From: Candidatus Schekmanbacteria bacterium
GTDB taxonomy: Bacteria > Schekmanbacteria > GWA2-38-11 > J061
Reading direction: 5' to 3'
Length of the DNA stretch: 14,727 bases
NCBI GenBank assembly: GCA_003695725.1
Contig: RFHX01000171.1
Span: forward strand, 1 to 14,727
A model generated the notes under the pieces. The model was not told where the DNA came from. It saw only the letters and a program-made list of their open reading frames with translations, and did no database searches. Below are positions 7,390 to 14,727 of this stretch, piece after piece. Both the position numbers and the translations under genes were made by a program. Position 1 is the first letter of the stretch. Each line of letters opens with the position of its first letter.

Positions 7390-8579
7390 TAATTTATACA
7401 CTTGATAACTGTCCATACTGTAAAAAAGCAAAAGAACTGATTGAATCGAAAGGTGTGTCATATAAAGAGCTCAATGTAACCAATGATGATGCTTTAGAAG
7501 AGGAAATGAAAGAGAGAAGCGGAAGAACCACTTTGCCTCAAATCTTTATCGATGGGAAACATATAGGAGGATTTGATGACCTTTCTGAACTTGATTCAAA
7601 AGGAGAATTAGACAAGATTCTTGGTATCGAAAGAAAAGCAGGCGGAGAGCGTAAAACAAAGGTTTTGATTGTGGGCTCAGGACCTGCAGGTCTTACAGCG
7701 GCAATATATTGCGGGCGAGGCAATCTCAGTCCCATTGTCCTTACTGGCAGAGAACCCGGAGGGCAGTTGACAACGACTACTGAAGTCGAAAATTATCCCG
7801 GCTTTGTGGAAGGCATTATGGGACCAGAGCTTGTGGAGATTATGAAAAAGCAGGCAGAAAGATTTGGAGCAGAATTCATAAATAAGGAAATGACTGATAT
7901 AGATATAAACCAAAGGCCCTTTAAGGTCTTTGCTGAAGATATGACAATTTATGCAGAGACGGTAATAATTGCTTCTGGCGCTTCAGCTCGTTTCTTGGGA
8001 CTGGACTCTGAAAAGGAGCTTTTGGGATATGGTGTTTCTACCTGCGCTACCTGTGATGCATTTTTTTACAGAGATAAAGAAGTAGTTGTTGTTGGCGGTG
8101 GAGATTCTGCCTTGGAGGAAGCTCTTGTGCTGACAAAATTTGCAAAGAAGGTCTATGTCATTCATAGAAGAGATAAATTGCGTGCCAGCAAGATAATGCA
8201 GGATAAGGCTTTTAAGAATGAAAAGATTTCTTTTATATGGGATTCCGTTGTTGAGGATATTTTAGGAGAAAAGCAATCTGGTGTGAAAGCTGTTAGAGTG
8301 AAGAATGTAAAGACCAATTCCGTTTCCGAAATCAGATGTGATGGTGTCTTTATCGCCATAGGCCATATTCCAAATACAGCGGTATGGAAAGGAAAGATTG
8401 AGCTTGATAAAGCAGGATATGTTGTTGTTAGAAACGGCACATCCACTTCCGTCAAAGGCATATTTGCCGCAGGAGATGTGCAAGACCATACCTATCGCCA
8501 AGCAGTAACAGCCGCAGGCAGTGGATGTATGGCAGCCCTCGATGCAGAAAGATTTCTCGAGATGTCTGAAGAAAATTGA
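7377..8579 (+). CDS. trxB: Glutaredoxin-thioredoxin reductase fusion
   Basis: The 400-residue protein joins two redox domains. Residues 1-83 are a glutaredoxin with the dithiol site C12-P-Y-C15, the cis-proline segment TTLP (51-54) and the GGFDD motif at 64-68. A short linker (about 84-93) leads to a complete low-molecular-weight thioredoxin reductase. That domain has the FAD-binding GSGPAG (100-105), the redox-active C223-A-T-C226-D, the NADPH-binding GGGDSA (240-245), H263-R-R-x3-R269 typical of NADPH preference, and AAGDV near the C-terminus. TrxB normally passes electrons from NADPH to thioredoxin; here the fused glutaredoxin is a likely in-cis electron acceptor, which is inference. Stand-alone TrxB is about 310-320 residues, so the N-terminal extension is a true extra domain. 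No frameshift separates the two. AGGAG at 7363-7367 lies 9 bases before the ATG, inside nusB. Confidence 0.93.
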   Translation: MPDIVIYTLDNCPYCKKAKELIESKGVSYKELNVTNDDALEEEMKERSGRTTLPQIFIDGKHIGGFDDLSELDSKGELDKILGIERKAGGERKTKVLIVGSGPAGLTAAIYCGRGNLSPIVLTGREPGGQLTTTTEVENYPGFVEGIMGPELVEIMKKQAERFGAEFINKEMTDIDINQRPFKVFAEDMTIYAETVIIASGASARFLGLDSEKELLGYGVSTCATCDAFFYRDKEVVVVGGGDSALEEALVLTKFAKKVYVIHRRDKLRASKIMQDKAFKNEKISFIWDSVVEDILGEKQSGVKAVRVKNVKTNSVSEIRCDGVFIAIGHIPNTAVWKGKIELDKAGYVVVRNGTSTSVKGIFAAGDVQDHTYRQAVTAAGSGCMAALDAERFLEMSEEN

Positions 8580-8583
8580 TTCT

Positions 8584-9012
8584 TTATGAAAACTTTTCTT
8601 TGTTGATATAAAGAATGATGCAAATGATTCCTGCTGCAATTATACCAAAAATGTCATAACTAAGCTTTGCGCGCTTTGAGACTTCAGTGCCCGCCATCAG
8701 CGCCCATGAATGCGTGCTTACGACAGCATAAACCATATAGGCAAATGTGAGGAAAAAGCCAAAGAGCTTTTTCATTGTGAAAAGCCCATAAATCATAAGC
8801 ACGATTAGGGTAAGCTGAATGGCATCCATAATTTTTGCATAGATGCCAAAAATTCTGAAGCCCAGAATTACATTGACCGCTTTCCCATCCATTTTAGGAG
8901 TCATAATTCCTGTGAAATCAGCAAAAACCATAAGTCCCCATACGATAAAAAGAATAGCTATAATTGTTATTGGAAGGGGGCGGGAGGAAGATTTGACTGC
9001 ATTTTCATCCAT
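8584..9012 (-). CDS. Four-helix membrane protein of unknown function
   Basis: The 142-residue protein has four predicted membrane helices at about 12-34, 57-80, 82-104 and 118-138, and a short polar N-terminus. It resembles generic small integral membrane proteins, and I recognise no family motif. The start is well supported by AAAAGGAGGG, 8 bases before the ATG. It is the last gene of the - strand run and ends 4 bases from the stop of the thioredoxin reductase gene, which converges on it. There is no room for, or sign of, a terminator between them. A candidate promoter in the preceding gap suggests it may also be transcribed on its own. Confidence 0.8.
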   Translation of the reverse strand: MDENAVKSSSRPLPITIIAILFIVWGLMVFADFTGIMTPKMDGKAVNVILGFRIFGIYAKIMDAIQLTLIVLMIYGLFTMKKLFGFFLTFAYMVYAVVSTHSWALMAGTEVSKRAKLSYDIFGIIAAGIICIILYINKEKFS

Positions 9013-9051
9013 ATCAATACCCTCCTTTTAAAGGTGGTAATTCATATGAAA

Positions 9052-9081
9052 ATTGTAAAATGATTCAATGAAGCAATGCAA
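9052..9081 (-). promoter_or_regulatory. Candidate promoter for the four-helix membrane protein gene
   Basis: On the - strand, TTGCAT (9081-9076) and TACAAT (9057-9052, 5 of 6 matches to TATAAT) are separated by 18 bases. The predicted start would give a leader of about 30-35 bases carrying the strong ribosome binding site. It lies in the 94-base gap after the unknown gene. The match is reasonable but unproven in AT-rich DNA. Confidence 0.35.
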
Positions 9082-9106
9082 TAAAAAAAGTATAAAATAA
9101 TCGGAT

Positions 9107-9784
9107 TCAGTTTTCTTCTCTATCAGGTAATTCACGCTCATCCATAAGCATCGTGAAAAAGGCGCGTTGCCCTGAAAGCGGGACATCAAATCCATCTTTT
9201 TTGAAAAGATAGTATTCATTTATTGCCTGCTTCTCTATGATTCTTTCTCGCCATTCATTGACAGGGCATTCATAGGGAGAAGATTGTATGACTTTTCCGT
9301 ATGCGGCACATACTATATCAAGTATCTGGGGGGCAAAATCTTCATCGAGGATATCCTTTTTAAAATGTAAAAAACCTGTAATACTGATATTTCGTGAAAG
9401 AGTCCTCTTCTTCAATTCTTTTGAGCTTTTTTCATAATCTATACCAAAGGGCTTGAGTTTTTCACTTAGAAAATTATCAAATATTTTTATATGCTCTTGG
9501 CTTTGGACTGTCGGCAATCCAGCAAAAAAAAGTGTTTGTTTTTTACCGGGTAGATTCTGCAATGCTGAATCAGTAGAAAGGGGAGGATAGCCGGGGCAGG
9601 TAACCCAAATGCTTGATGGCAGTTTAACAAAATATTCACCTTTGCGCGTTTCTTTTTTTAAAAGGACAAACCTTATTTTTTTTGCTTCGTCGTAAAATTC
9701 TTCGATTTTATGCCATATATATGTTTCTTTGTATCTGTAATTGTAATCATATTCTGCAATTTTTTCTCCCATTAATTGTTTCAT
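9107..9784 (-). CDS. Uncharacterised soluble protein downstream of endoQ
   Basis: I do not recognise this 225-residue protein. It has no signal peptide or membrane helix, so it is probably cytosolic. The N-terminal 60 residues are rich in aromatic and charged residues (Tyr/Trp/Glu/Lys). A central Pro/Gly-containing stretch, WVTCPGYPPLST, is followed by a Lys-rich middle, and the C-terminus is very acidic (DERELPDREEN). Cysteines are scattered and do not form a CxxC site. The start has GGAG 6 bases ahead, giving a confident gene start at 9784; Met5 is the only close alternative. It lies 33 bases after the endonuclease Q-like gene on the same strand and is probably co-transcribed with it. That makes a link to DNA repair or stress possible, but this is only context. 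Confidence 0.75.
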   Translation of the reverse strand: MKQLMGEKIAEYDYNYRYKETYIWHKIEEFYDEAKKIRFVLLKKETRKGEYFVKLPSSIWVTCPGYPPLSTDSALQNLPGKKQTLFFAGLPTVQSQEHIKIFDNFLSEKLKPFGIDYEKSSKELKKRTLSRNISITGFLHFKKDILDEDFAPQILDIVCAAYGKVIQSSPYECPVNEWRERIIEKQAINEYYLFKKDGFDVPLSGQRAFFTMLMDERELPDREEN

Positions 9785-9817
9785 TCTTTTCTCCTTTTTG
9801 AATCACCTTTACGCAAT

Positions 9818-11026
9818 TTATCGAAGAATATCTATTTTTCCGAAAACACCGTCATAACCTGGGGTTATTTTCACTTTTCCTTTTCGCACATTTATTATGG
9901 CTTCTGCTATACTTTCATCTGCCGCTTCTTTGATATCATTTCTTTTTGCATCGAGCAGAATATTAAATTCGCTTTTTAATTCTCGTACGAGTTTGTTATA
10001 TATTTCTCTAACTGTCTTGCTTTTTTTGCCTATCCCGACAACTTTTGAAATAATATCATCTAACGGGACGAGATGCTTTGAGTTTACCACATCAGGATAA
10101 TCTTCAACATGGCTTCTATCTGAGAGTTTATGGATTCTATTTAAAACTCCTTGAGTCAGTGTTTTCCCGCATCTTGGACACCTTTTTTTCTCTTTTTCTT
10201 TTTTCTTTGGCACAATGGAAAAATTGCATTTTCTATGTCCGTCTGCAAAATATTTTCCTTCCTGCGGATAAAATTCAATAGTGTATAGAAGTTTGTCATT
10301 CCCCTTTTTCCCTTTTAGAGAGTTTTTCAATGAATTAAAGTTTTTTAATGATGAAAAAACATTTGCTTCTCTTCCAATTGCCATTGGCGAATGTGCATCA
10401 GAGTTTGAGATAAGTGTATATCTGTCAAGCTTAGACACTTTGCGATTCATTGCAGGGTCTGATGATAAGCCTGTTTCCAATGCAAATATGTATTCACTCA
10501 TATCTTCAAAACATTCCTCAGGGGAATCAAATCCTGAGAATGATCCGAAAAGAGAATACCATGGTGTCCATATATGGGCAGGCACAAAAAAAACTTCATT
10601 ATTGATATCCATTATTCGTTTCATTATTTCTTTAATATGCATTGAAAAAATAGGCCTGCCATCTGATCCAATTTTGCCTAAATTCTCGAGAGATTTGGAC
10701 ATTTTTTTGCAGTCCTTCAAGGAAGGAGAAAACATCAATGTATGAATCTTCTTTGTCTTCCCATTATGCCGAAAGATATTGCAGATTTCAGTTGTAAGTA
10801 CAAAAAGGGTCTTTCCTCTTCCATTTTTCAAAGTATAGATTCCATCTGCAGATTCAATTAATTTATTTTCTAATATTTCTAAATATTTTGGATGTAGAAA
10901 ATCACCTGTACCTACAATATCAACCCCTTTGATTTCCGCATATTGGGAAATATACTTTGGAATCATAAGTGGACTTGTGGCAATGCTGAACTTTGAATGA
11001 ATATGGAAATCTGCAATAATTGCCAT
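9818..11026 (-). CDS. Endonuclease Q-like PHP-domain protein
   Basis: The 402-residue protein matches the endonuclease Q family (PHP-type nucleases). Family members nick DNA 5' of deaminated bases (uracil, hypoxanthine, xanthine) and abasic sites. Metal-binding PHP motifs are visible: H8-I-H10, TGDFLHP (40-46), E80, H95, PAH (149-151) and SDAH (209-212). A zinc-finger insert follows: H264/C267, then C283-P-R-C286-G and the family-typical TLTQGVLNRI. The C-terminal region (about 330-402) ends with the family's helical segment and GYDGVFGKI. Length is normal for the family. EndoQ is known mainly from Thermococcales archaea and some bacteria such as Bacillus. The gene starts 12 bases after lon, so the two are almost certainly co-transcribed. 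Activity on damaged DNA is inferred from the family. Confidence 0.82.
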   Translation of the reverse strand: MAIIADFHIHSKFSIATSPLMIPKYISQYAEIKGVDIVGTGDFLHPKYLEILENKLIESADGIYTLKNGRGKTLFVLTTEICNIFRHNGKTKKIHTLMFSPSLKDCKKMSKSLENLGKIGSDGRPIFSMHIKEIMKRIMDINNEVFFVPAHIWTPWYSLFGSFSGFDSPEECFEDMSEYIFALETGLSSDPAMNRKVSKLDRYTLISNSDAHSPMAIGREANVFSSLKNFNSLKNSLKGKKGNDKLLYTIEFYPQEGKYFADGHRKCNFSIVPKKKEKEKKRCPRCGKTLTQGVLNRIHKLSDRSHVEDYPDVVNSKHLVPLDDIISKVVGIGKKSKTVREIYNKLVRELKSEFNILLDAKRNDIKEAADESIAEAIINVRKGKVKITPGYDGVFGKIDILR

Positions 11027-11038
11027 TAAAATAGCCTT

Positions 11039-13444
11039 TTAAACATAGATGCTCTTTTGCATTGGCAAGTTTATCTCCTCTTCGAATGATTTCCCAACTG
11101 CCTCATCTATTGATTGGATATAGAAAAATTCAATGTCTTTGATATGTTCTTTAGGCAATTCTTCAACATCTTTTTTGTTGAGGAGTGGAAGGATTATAGT
11201 TTTGATTCCTGCTCTTTTCGCCGCAAGAACTTTTTCTTTGATACCACCTACAGGCAGGACTGTGCCGCGAAGTGTTATTTCTCCGGTCATTGCAATATCT
11301 TTTTTGACTTTTTTTCCTGTAAGGAGTGAAAGCAGTGCGGTAAATATAGTAATACCTGCTGACGGTCCATCCTTGGGAATAGCCCCGGCAGGGACATGTA
11401 TGTGGATTTCGCTCTTTTCATAGAATTTTTCATCTATTCCAAAAATCTCGGCTTGAGAGCGGATAAAAGTCAACGCCGCCTGTGCAGACTCTTTCATTAC
11501 ATCTCCAAGTTGTCCCGTAAGAATAAGGTTGCCTTTGCCGGGCATCTTTGACGCTTCTATAAATATGATTTCTCCACCTGAAGGTGTCCATGATAAGCCT
11601 GTTGCAATGCCGGGACGTGTTATTCTAAGAGCAGTTTCTGAAAAGAATTTTTTAGCTCCCAAATATTTATGAATATCGTTTGCAGTTATAACAGTTTTTT
11701 TATTTTCTCCTTTTGCTTTATTTACTGCTGTCATTCTGCATATCGTTGCAATTTCTCTTTCAAGATTTCTCAATCCCGATTCGCGAGTATAGTCTCTAAT
11801 AATCTGCACAATAGCTGAATCTTCAAATTCTATATCGTCTGATTTTATGCCATGTTCCTCGATTTGTTTTGGAATTATGTGTTTCTTTGCAATCATAGTT
11901 TTTTCTTCTTCAGAATACCCCGGAATGCTCAAAACTTCCATCCTGTCTAAGAGGACAGGTGGGATGGATTCAAGGACATTTGCTGTTGCTATAAACATTA
12001 CTTGAGAAAGATCGAATGAAACATTCAGGTAATGGTCTGAAAAGGCGAAATTTTGTTCAGGATCAAGGACTTCAAGAAGAGCGCTAGACGGATCTCCTCT
12101 AAAGTCCGTACCAAGTTTGTCAATTTCATCGAGCATAAATACAGGGTTTTTTGCTCCTGCCCTTTTTATCCCCTGAATGATTCTTCCCGGCATAGCGCCT
12201 ACATAGGTTTTCCTATGGCCTCTGATTTCAGCTTCGTCCCTAACTCCGCCAAGAGAAACACGGATAAATTTTCTCCCAAGGGCTCTTGCAATAGAGCGGC
12301 CTAAACTGGTCTTCCCCACACCCGGAGGACCTGCAAAACAAAGAATAGGACCTTTCTTCTGCGGTTTTAATTTTCTCACTGCAAGATATTCAATGATTCT
12401 CTTCTTTGGCTTTTCAAGGTTGAAATGGTCTTCATCGAGGATTTGCTTGACATTATCGAGGTCAAGATTGTCTTCTGTATATCTATTCCATGGCAGGTCA
12501 GTAAGCCATTCTATGTATGTCCTCGATACAGTATATTCCGCTGATGAGGGATGCATCTTGGAAAGGCGGTTGAGCTCCTTTTTAGCTTCCTGCAGGGCTT
12601 CTTCAGGCATTTCAGCATCTTTTATCTTTTTTTCAAGCTCAGCAATATCATTGTCCTCATCTGATTCGCCCAATTCTTTTTTTATCGCTTTGAGCTGTTC
12701 CTTTAAATAGAACTCTCTCTGAGCTTTAGTTACATTTCCAACGACATCAGAGCGGATTTTTTCGGCAATTTCAAGAGCCTGCAATTCTCTATTTATATGA
12801 AGTGATACGAGTCTCAGTCTTGTCTTTATGTCGAATGTTTCAAGAAGTTTTTGTTTTTCTTTTACACTGATGGTGAGATTGGATGCGACAAGGTCTGCAA
12901 GGGTGGCAGGGCTACTGATGCTTTGAATCATTTGGACAAGTTCGCCGGGAATATTTTTTGAAAGAGAGGCTGCCTTTGATGCCAAATCTTTCAATCCTAA
13001 GAAGAGTGCATCTGTTTCAACATCTTTATTCTCTTTTTCGTCGATATATTCAACCAATGCAGTAAAATATGGTTCTTCTCTTATGATTCTTTTTATTTTG
13101 AATCTTTTGAGGCCCTGTATAGTTACAGTAATATTGTTTTCGCTTAATCGGGATATTCTTAGGATAGAAGAAGCTGTGCCCACTTTATAAATGTCTTCGT
13201 AAGTTGGATTTTCAATTGTTTCGTCTTTTTGAGCTACAACGCCTATGATTTCTCTATTTTTTTCTGCATCATTGATTTGTTTGAGAGTTTTTTCTCGTCC
13301 TACCACTATTGAAGTAGCAGTATTTGGAAACATAACGCTGTTTCTGAGAGGCAAAAGTGACAATTCCTTTGGAAATTTCGGTTTTTTGTTTCCTCTTAAA
13401 TTAGAGGAATAGTTTTTTTTTGAAAAAAATTTCAAAAATTTCAT
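11039..13444 (-). CDS. lon: ATP-dependent protease Lon
   Basis: Lon is a cytosolic AAA+ serine protease that degrades misfolded and regulatory proteins. The 801-residue protein has the full LonA layout. The N-terminal substrate-binding domain (about 27-220) starts with [14 protein letters not shown] coiled linker (about 240-300) follows. The AAA+ domain has Walker A GPPGVGKT (372-379) and Walker B FMLDEIDK (about 436-443). The S16 peptidase domain has catalytic Ser695 in PKDGPSAG and Lys738 in GGIKEK, 43 residues apart as in E. coli Lon. A lysine-rich extension of about 25 residues precedes the N domain. The start overlaps the htpX stop as ATGA (13444-13441), indicating translational coupling. 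I see no clear HrcA/CIRCE element or heat-shock promoter in front of the operon. Confidence 0.97.
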   Translation of the reverse strand: MKFLKFFSKKNYSSNLRGNKKPKFPKELSLLPLRNSVMFPNTATSIVVGREKTLKQINDAEKNREIIGVVAQKDETIENPTYEDIYKVGTASSILRISRLSENNITVTIQGLKRFKIKRIIREEPYFTALVEYIDEKENKDVETDALFLGLKDLASKAASLSKNIPGELVQMIQSISSPATLADLVASNLTISVKEKQKLLETFDIKTRLRLVSLHINRELQALEIAEKIRSDVVGNVTKAQREFYLKEQLKAIKKELGESDEDNDIAELEKKIKDAEMPEEALQEAKKELNRLSKMHPSSAEYTVSRTYIEWLTDLPWNRYTEDNLDLDNVKQILDEDHFNLEKPKKRIIEYLAVRKLKPQKKGPILCFAGPPGVGKTSLGRSIARALGRKFIRVSLGGVRDEAEIRGHRKTYVGAMPGRIIQGIKRAGAKNPVFMLDEIDKLGTDFRGDPSSALLEVLDPEQNFAFSDHYLNVSFDLSQVMFIATANVLESIPPVLLDRMEVLSIPGYSEEEKTMIAKKHIIPKQIEEHGIKSDDIEFEDSAIVQIIRDYTRESGLRNLEREIATICRMTAVNKAKGENKKTVITANDIHKYLGAKKFFSETALRITRPGIATGLSWTPSGGEIIFIEASKMPGKGNLILTGQLGDVMKESAQAALTFIRSQAEIFGIDEKFYEKSEIHIHVPAGAIPKDGPSAGITIFTALLSLLTGKKVKKDIAMTGEITLRGTVLPVGGIKEKVLAAKRAGIKTIILPLLNKKDVEELPKEHIKDIEFFYIQSIDEAVGKSFEEEINLPMQKSIYV

Positions 13445-14283
13445 TTTTTCATCTCTAAAAGTCTTCTGATTCTTTCTTCCGTTGGAGGATGAGTTGAAAA
13501 TAAACTTGCAATTCCTCCACCTGTTAGCGGATTTACTATAAACATATGAGCAGTCGATGGAGAAGCATTCATTGGCAATTTTAATCTTCCTTCTTCAAGT
13601 TTCCTTAATGCAGATGCAAGGTATTGCGGATTTCCTGATATTTTTGCACCTCCCTCGTCTGCGGCATATTCCCGAGAGCGTGAAATTGCCATCTGAATAA
13701 TGAATGCGGCTATAGGCGCTAAAAAGATGATTAAAAGTGATATGAGAGGATTTCCTCCTTCATCGTCATCGTCGACTCCCCCACCAAAAATAAAAGCCCA
13801 TTGTGCCATTTGGGCAATCATACTTATTGCACCGGCGATTGTTGCTGCAATTGTAGAGATAAGAATATCTCTGTTTCTTATGTGAGTTAGTTCGTGCCCG
13901 AGCACCCCCTTTAATTCTTCCATTGAGAGCATTTGCAGAATTCCCTCGGTAACTGCAACAGCAGCATTCTGCGGATTTCTGCCTGTAGCGAAAGCGTTAG
14001 GGTTTTGTGAGGGAATTATATAAACGCGAGGCATTGGCAATCCTGCAGAAAGAGCAAGTTCTTTTACAGTGTGATACAATTCCGGTGCAGTTGTTTCATC
14101 GACTTCTACTGCCTTGTAGATTTTCAAAACTATTTTATCACTAAACCAATAACTTCCTATATTCATAAAGCAAGCAAATATGAGAGCAATAAACATCCCT
14201 ACATCTCCTGCGAGGAGTTTCCCCACATAAACAAAAAGAGCGGACATCGTGGCAAGTAAAACTACAGTTTTTGTGCCGTTCAT
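13441..14283 (-). CDS. htpX: Membrane zinc metalloprotease HtpX
   Basis: HtpX is an inner-membrane M48 metalloprotease that degrades damaged membrane proteins. The 280-residue protein has two N-terminal membrane helices (about 5-23 and 28-46) and two more around 141-168 and 178-200. The zinc-binding site is H130-E-L-T-H134 with the third ligand Glu205 in SREYAADE. The family segments [21 protein letters not shown] and [14 protein letters not shown] are intact. An acidic loop (DDDDEGG, 171-177) lies between the last helices. The ribosome binding site GGAGG is rather far (13 bases) from the ATG. lon follows with a 4-base overlap, so two proteases for membrane and soluble proteins are produced together. 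The rpoZ terminator lies upstream, so htpX probably has its own promoter in 14284-14390, although no strong one is seen. Confidence 0.96.
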   Translation of the reverse strand: MNGTKTVVLLATMSALFVYVGKLLAGDVGMFIALIFACFMNIGSYWFSDKIVLKIYKAVEVDETTAPELYHTVKELALSAGLPMPRVYIIPSQNPNAFATGRNPQNAAVAVTEGILQMLSMEELKGVLGHELTHIRNRDILISTIAATIAGAISMIAQMAQWAFIFGGGVDDDDEGGNPLISLLIIFLAPIAAFIIQMAISRSREYAADEGGAKISGNPQYLASALRKLEEGRLKLPMNASPSTAHMFIVNPLTGGGIASLFSTHPPTEERIRRLLEMKK

Positions 14284-14390
14284 TATCTTATCTTTGCCTC
14301 CTATGAAGATCTGTAATGGATAATTTAGTTATAGGAAAAAACTGCAATTTTACTTATTGAATAAGAAATAAATTTTGTAATTCTTTTTCG

Positions 14391-14422
14391 TAAAAAGGTG
14401 AAGCTTTTTTTTATTCTTCACC
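14391..14422 (-). terminator. Intrinsic terminator overlapping the rpoZ stop codon
   Basis: On the - strand, GGTGAAG (14422-14416) and CTTCACC (14403-14397) form a 7-bp stem with a 12-base A-rich loop, followed directly by TTTTTA. The left arm lies in the last codons of rpoZ and the stop codon is in the loop. Translation to the stop codon could therefore hinder hairpin formation, and termination may depend on ribosome position. Confidence 0.75.
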
Positions 14423-14620
14423 CGTTTCAATTTTGACTTTATCTTTAGCAATCTCAAGAAGAGCAATGCTTGCAGGCTTTACAAATTTCGATTCGACAAG
14501 AGGCGTATATCCACTTGTTATCTGATTTGCCCTCTTTGCGGCAATACACACAAGCTCATACTTATTTGGGATTTTTTCTATTGCTTGATTCAAAACTTCT
14601 TCAAGATTTCCATCCTTCAT
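14411..14620 (-). CDS. rpoZ: RNA polymerase omega subunit
   Basis: Omega helps assemble RNA polymerase by chaperoning the beta' subunit and can take part in the (p)ppGpp response. The protein has 69 residues, within the family's 60-90 range. It carries the omega core: IPNKYELVCIAAKRANQI, then a GYTPLVESKFVKPASIALLEIAKDKV segment that resembles the conserved K-P/IALxEI region. The start is supported by TAGGAGGT placed 8 bases ahead of the ATG. It has a good upstream promoter and its own terminator, so it looks mainly monocistronic, unlike the common gmk-rpoZ-spoT order, although gmk could not be checked beyond the window edge. Confidence 0.93.
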   Translation of the reverse strand: MKDGNLEEVLNQAIEKIPNKYELVCIAAKRANQITSGYTPLVESKFVKPASIALLEIAKDKVKIETGEE

Positions 14621-14653
14621 CCTCTTTTACCTCCTAAATTGCATTTCAGTAAG

Positions 14654-14684
14654 ATTATATAAGCGAATATAGCTAAAATTTCAA
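14654..14684 (-). promoter_or_regulatory. Candidate sigma-70 promoter for rpoZ
   Basis: On the - strand a perfect -10 TATAAT (14659-14654) lies 19 bases downstream of TTGAAA (14684-14679, 4 of 6 matches). Transcription would begin near 14647, giving a leader of about 27 bases that contains the rpoZ ribosome binding site. The 19-base spacer is longer than ideal. The rest of 14621-14727 is AT-rich and shows no other gene. Confidence 0.5.
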
Positions 14685-14727
14685 GATGAATTTAATCAGA
14701 AAATAAGTAATGAATATAGTAAAATAA

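Noticed and set aside
8580-8583. Shared bidirectional terminator between the thioredoxin reductase gene and the membrane protein gene
   Set aside because: The gap is 4 bases and no GC-rich stem with a T tract is visible in the flanking gene ends.
12393-12710. 105-codon + strand open frame opposite lon
   Set aside because: Serine-rich low-complexity translation opposite a conserved coding region; it reflects the codon use of lon rather than a gene.
1-14727. CRISPR array, insertion sequence, prophage or integrase remnants
   Set aside because: No regularly spaced repeats, transposase-like genes or terminal inverted repeats were seen. The tRNA gene has no visible adjacent integrase or attachment-site duplication.

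Overview
This is an AT-rich bacterial segment. It contains a PEP-CTERM protein, which points to an exosortase system and therefore to a diderm (Gram-negative) envelope. The mix of PEP-CTERM, a gingipain-type (C25) peptidase, EndoQ and a glutaredoxin-thioredoxin reductase fusion fits a deep-branching or uncultured Gram-negative lineage (Deltaproteobacteria- or candidate-phylum-like). The sequence alone cannot name the taxon. Genes are tightly packed and mostly preceded by clear AGGAGG-type ribosome binding sites.

Left part, 1-4040 (+ strand), is accessory in character. A possible C-terminal gene fragment comes first, then a 49-codon cysteine-containing peptide gene with a strong ribosome binding site. 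That peptide has the layout of a ribosomally made, modified peptide precursor. A stem-loop separates it from a secreted PEP-CTERM protein. A 947-residue secreted C25 cysteine peptidase follows. A tRNA-Pro(UGG) on the - strand (4181-4255) closes this part.

Middle part, 4525-8579 (+ strand), is a compact housekeeping operon: ribE (TTG start), ribBA, ribH, nusB, then a glutaredoxin-thioredoxin reductase fusion whose start overlaps the end of nusB. It encodes riboflavin synthesis except the RibD deaminase/reductase, then antitermination factor NusB, then a flavoenzyme for thiol redox. No FMN riboswitch is visible.

Right part, 14620-8584 (- strand), starts with rpoZ, which has a near-consensus promoter and an intrinsic terminator overlapping its stop codon. 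A protein and DNA quality-control run follows: htpX (membrane metalloprotease), lon (ATP-dependent protease, ATGA overlap with htpX), an endonuclease Q-like PHP protein 12 bases after lon, an unrecognised soluble protein, and a small four-helix membrane protein that meets the thioredoxin reductase gene tail to tail with a 4-base gap.

The items most worth following up are the 49-residue peptide, the Grx-TrxR fusion, and the htpX-lon-endoQ-unknown gene run.
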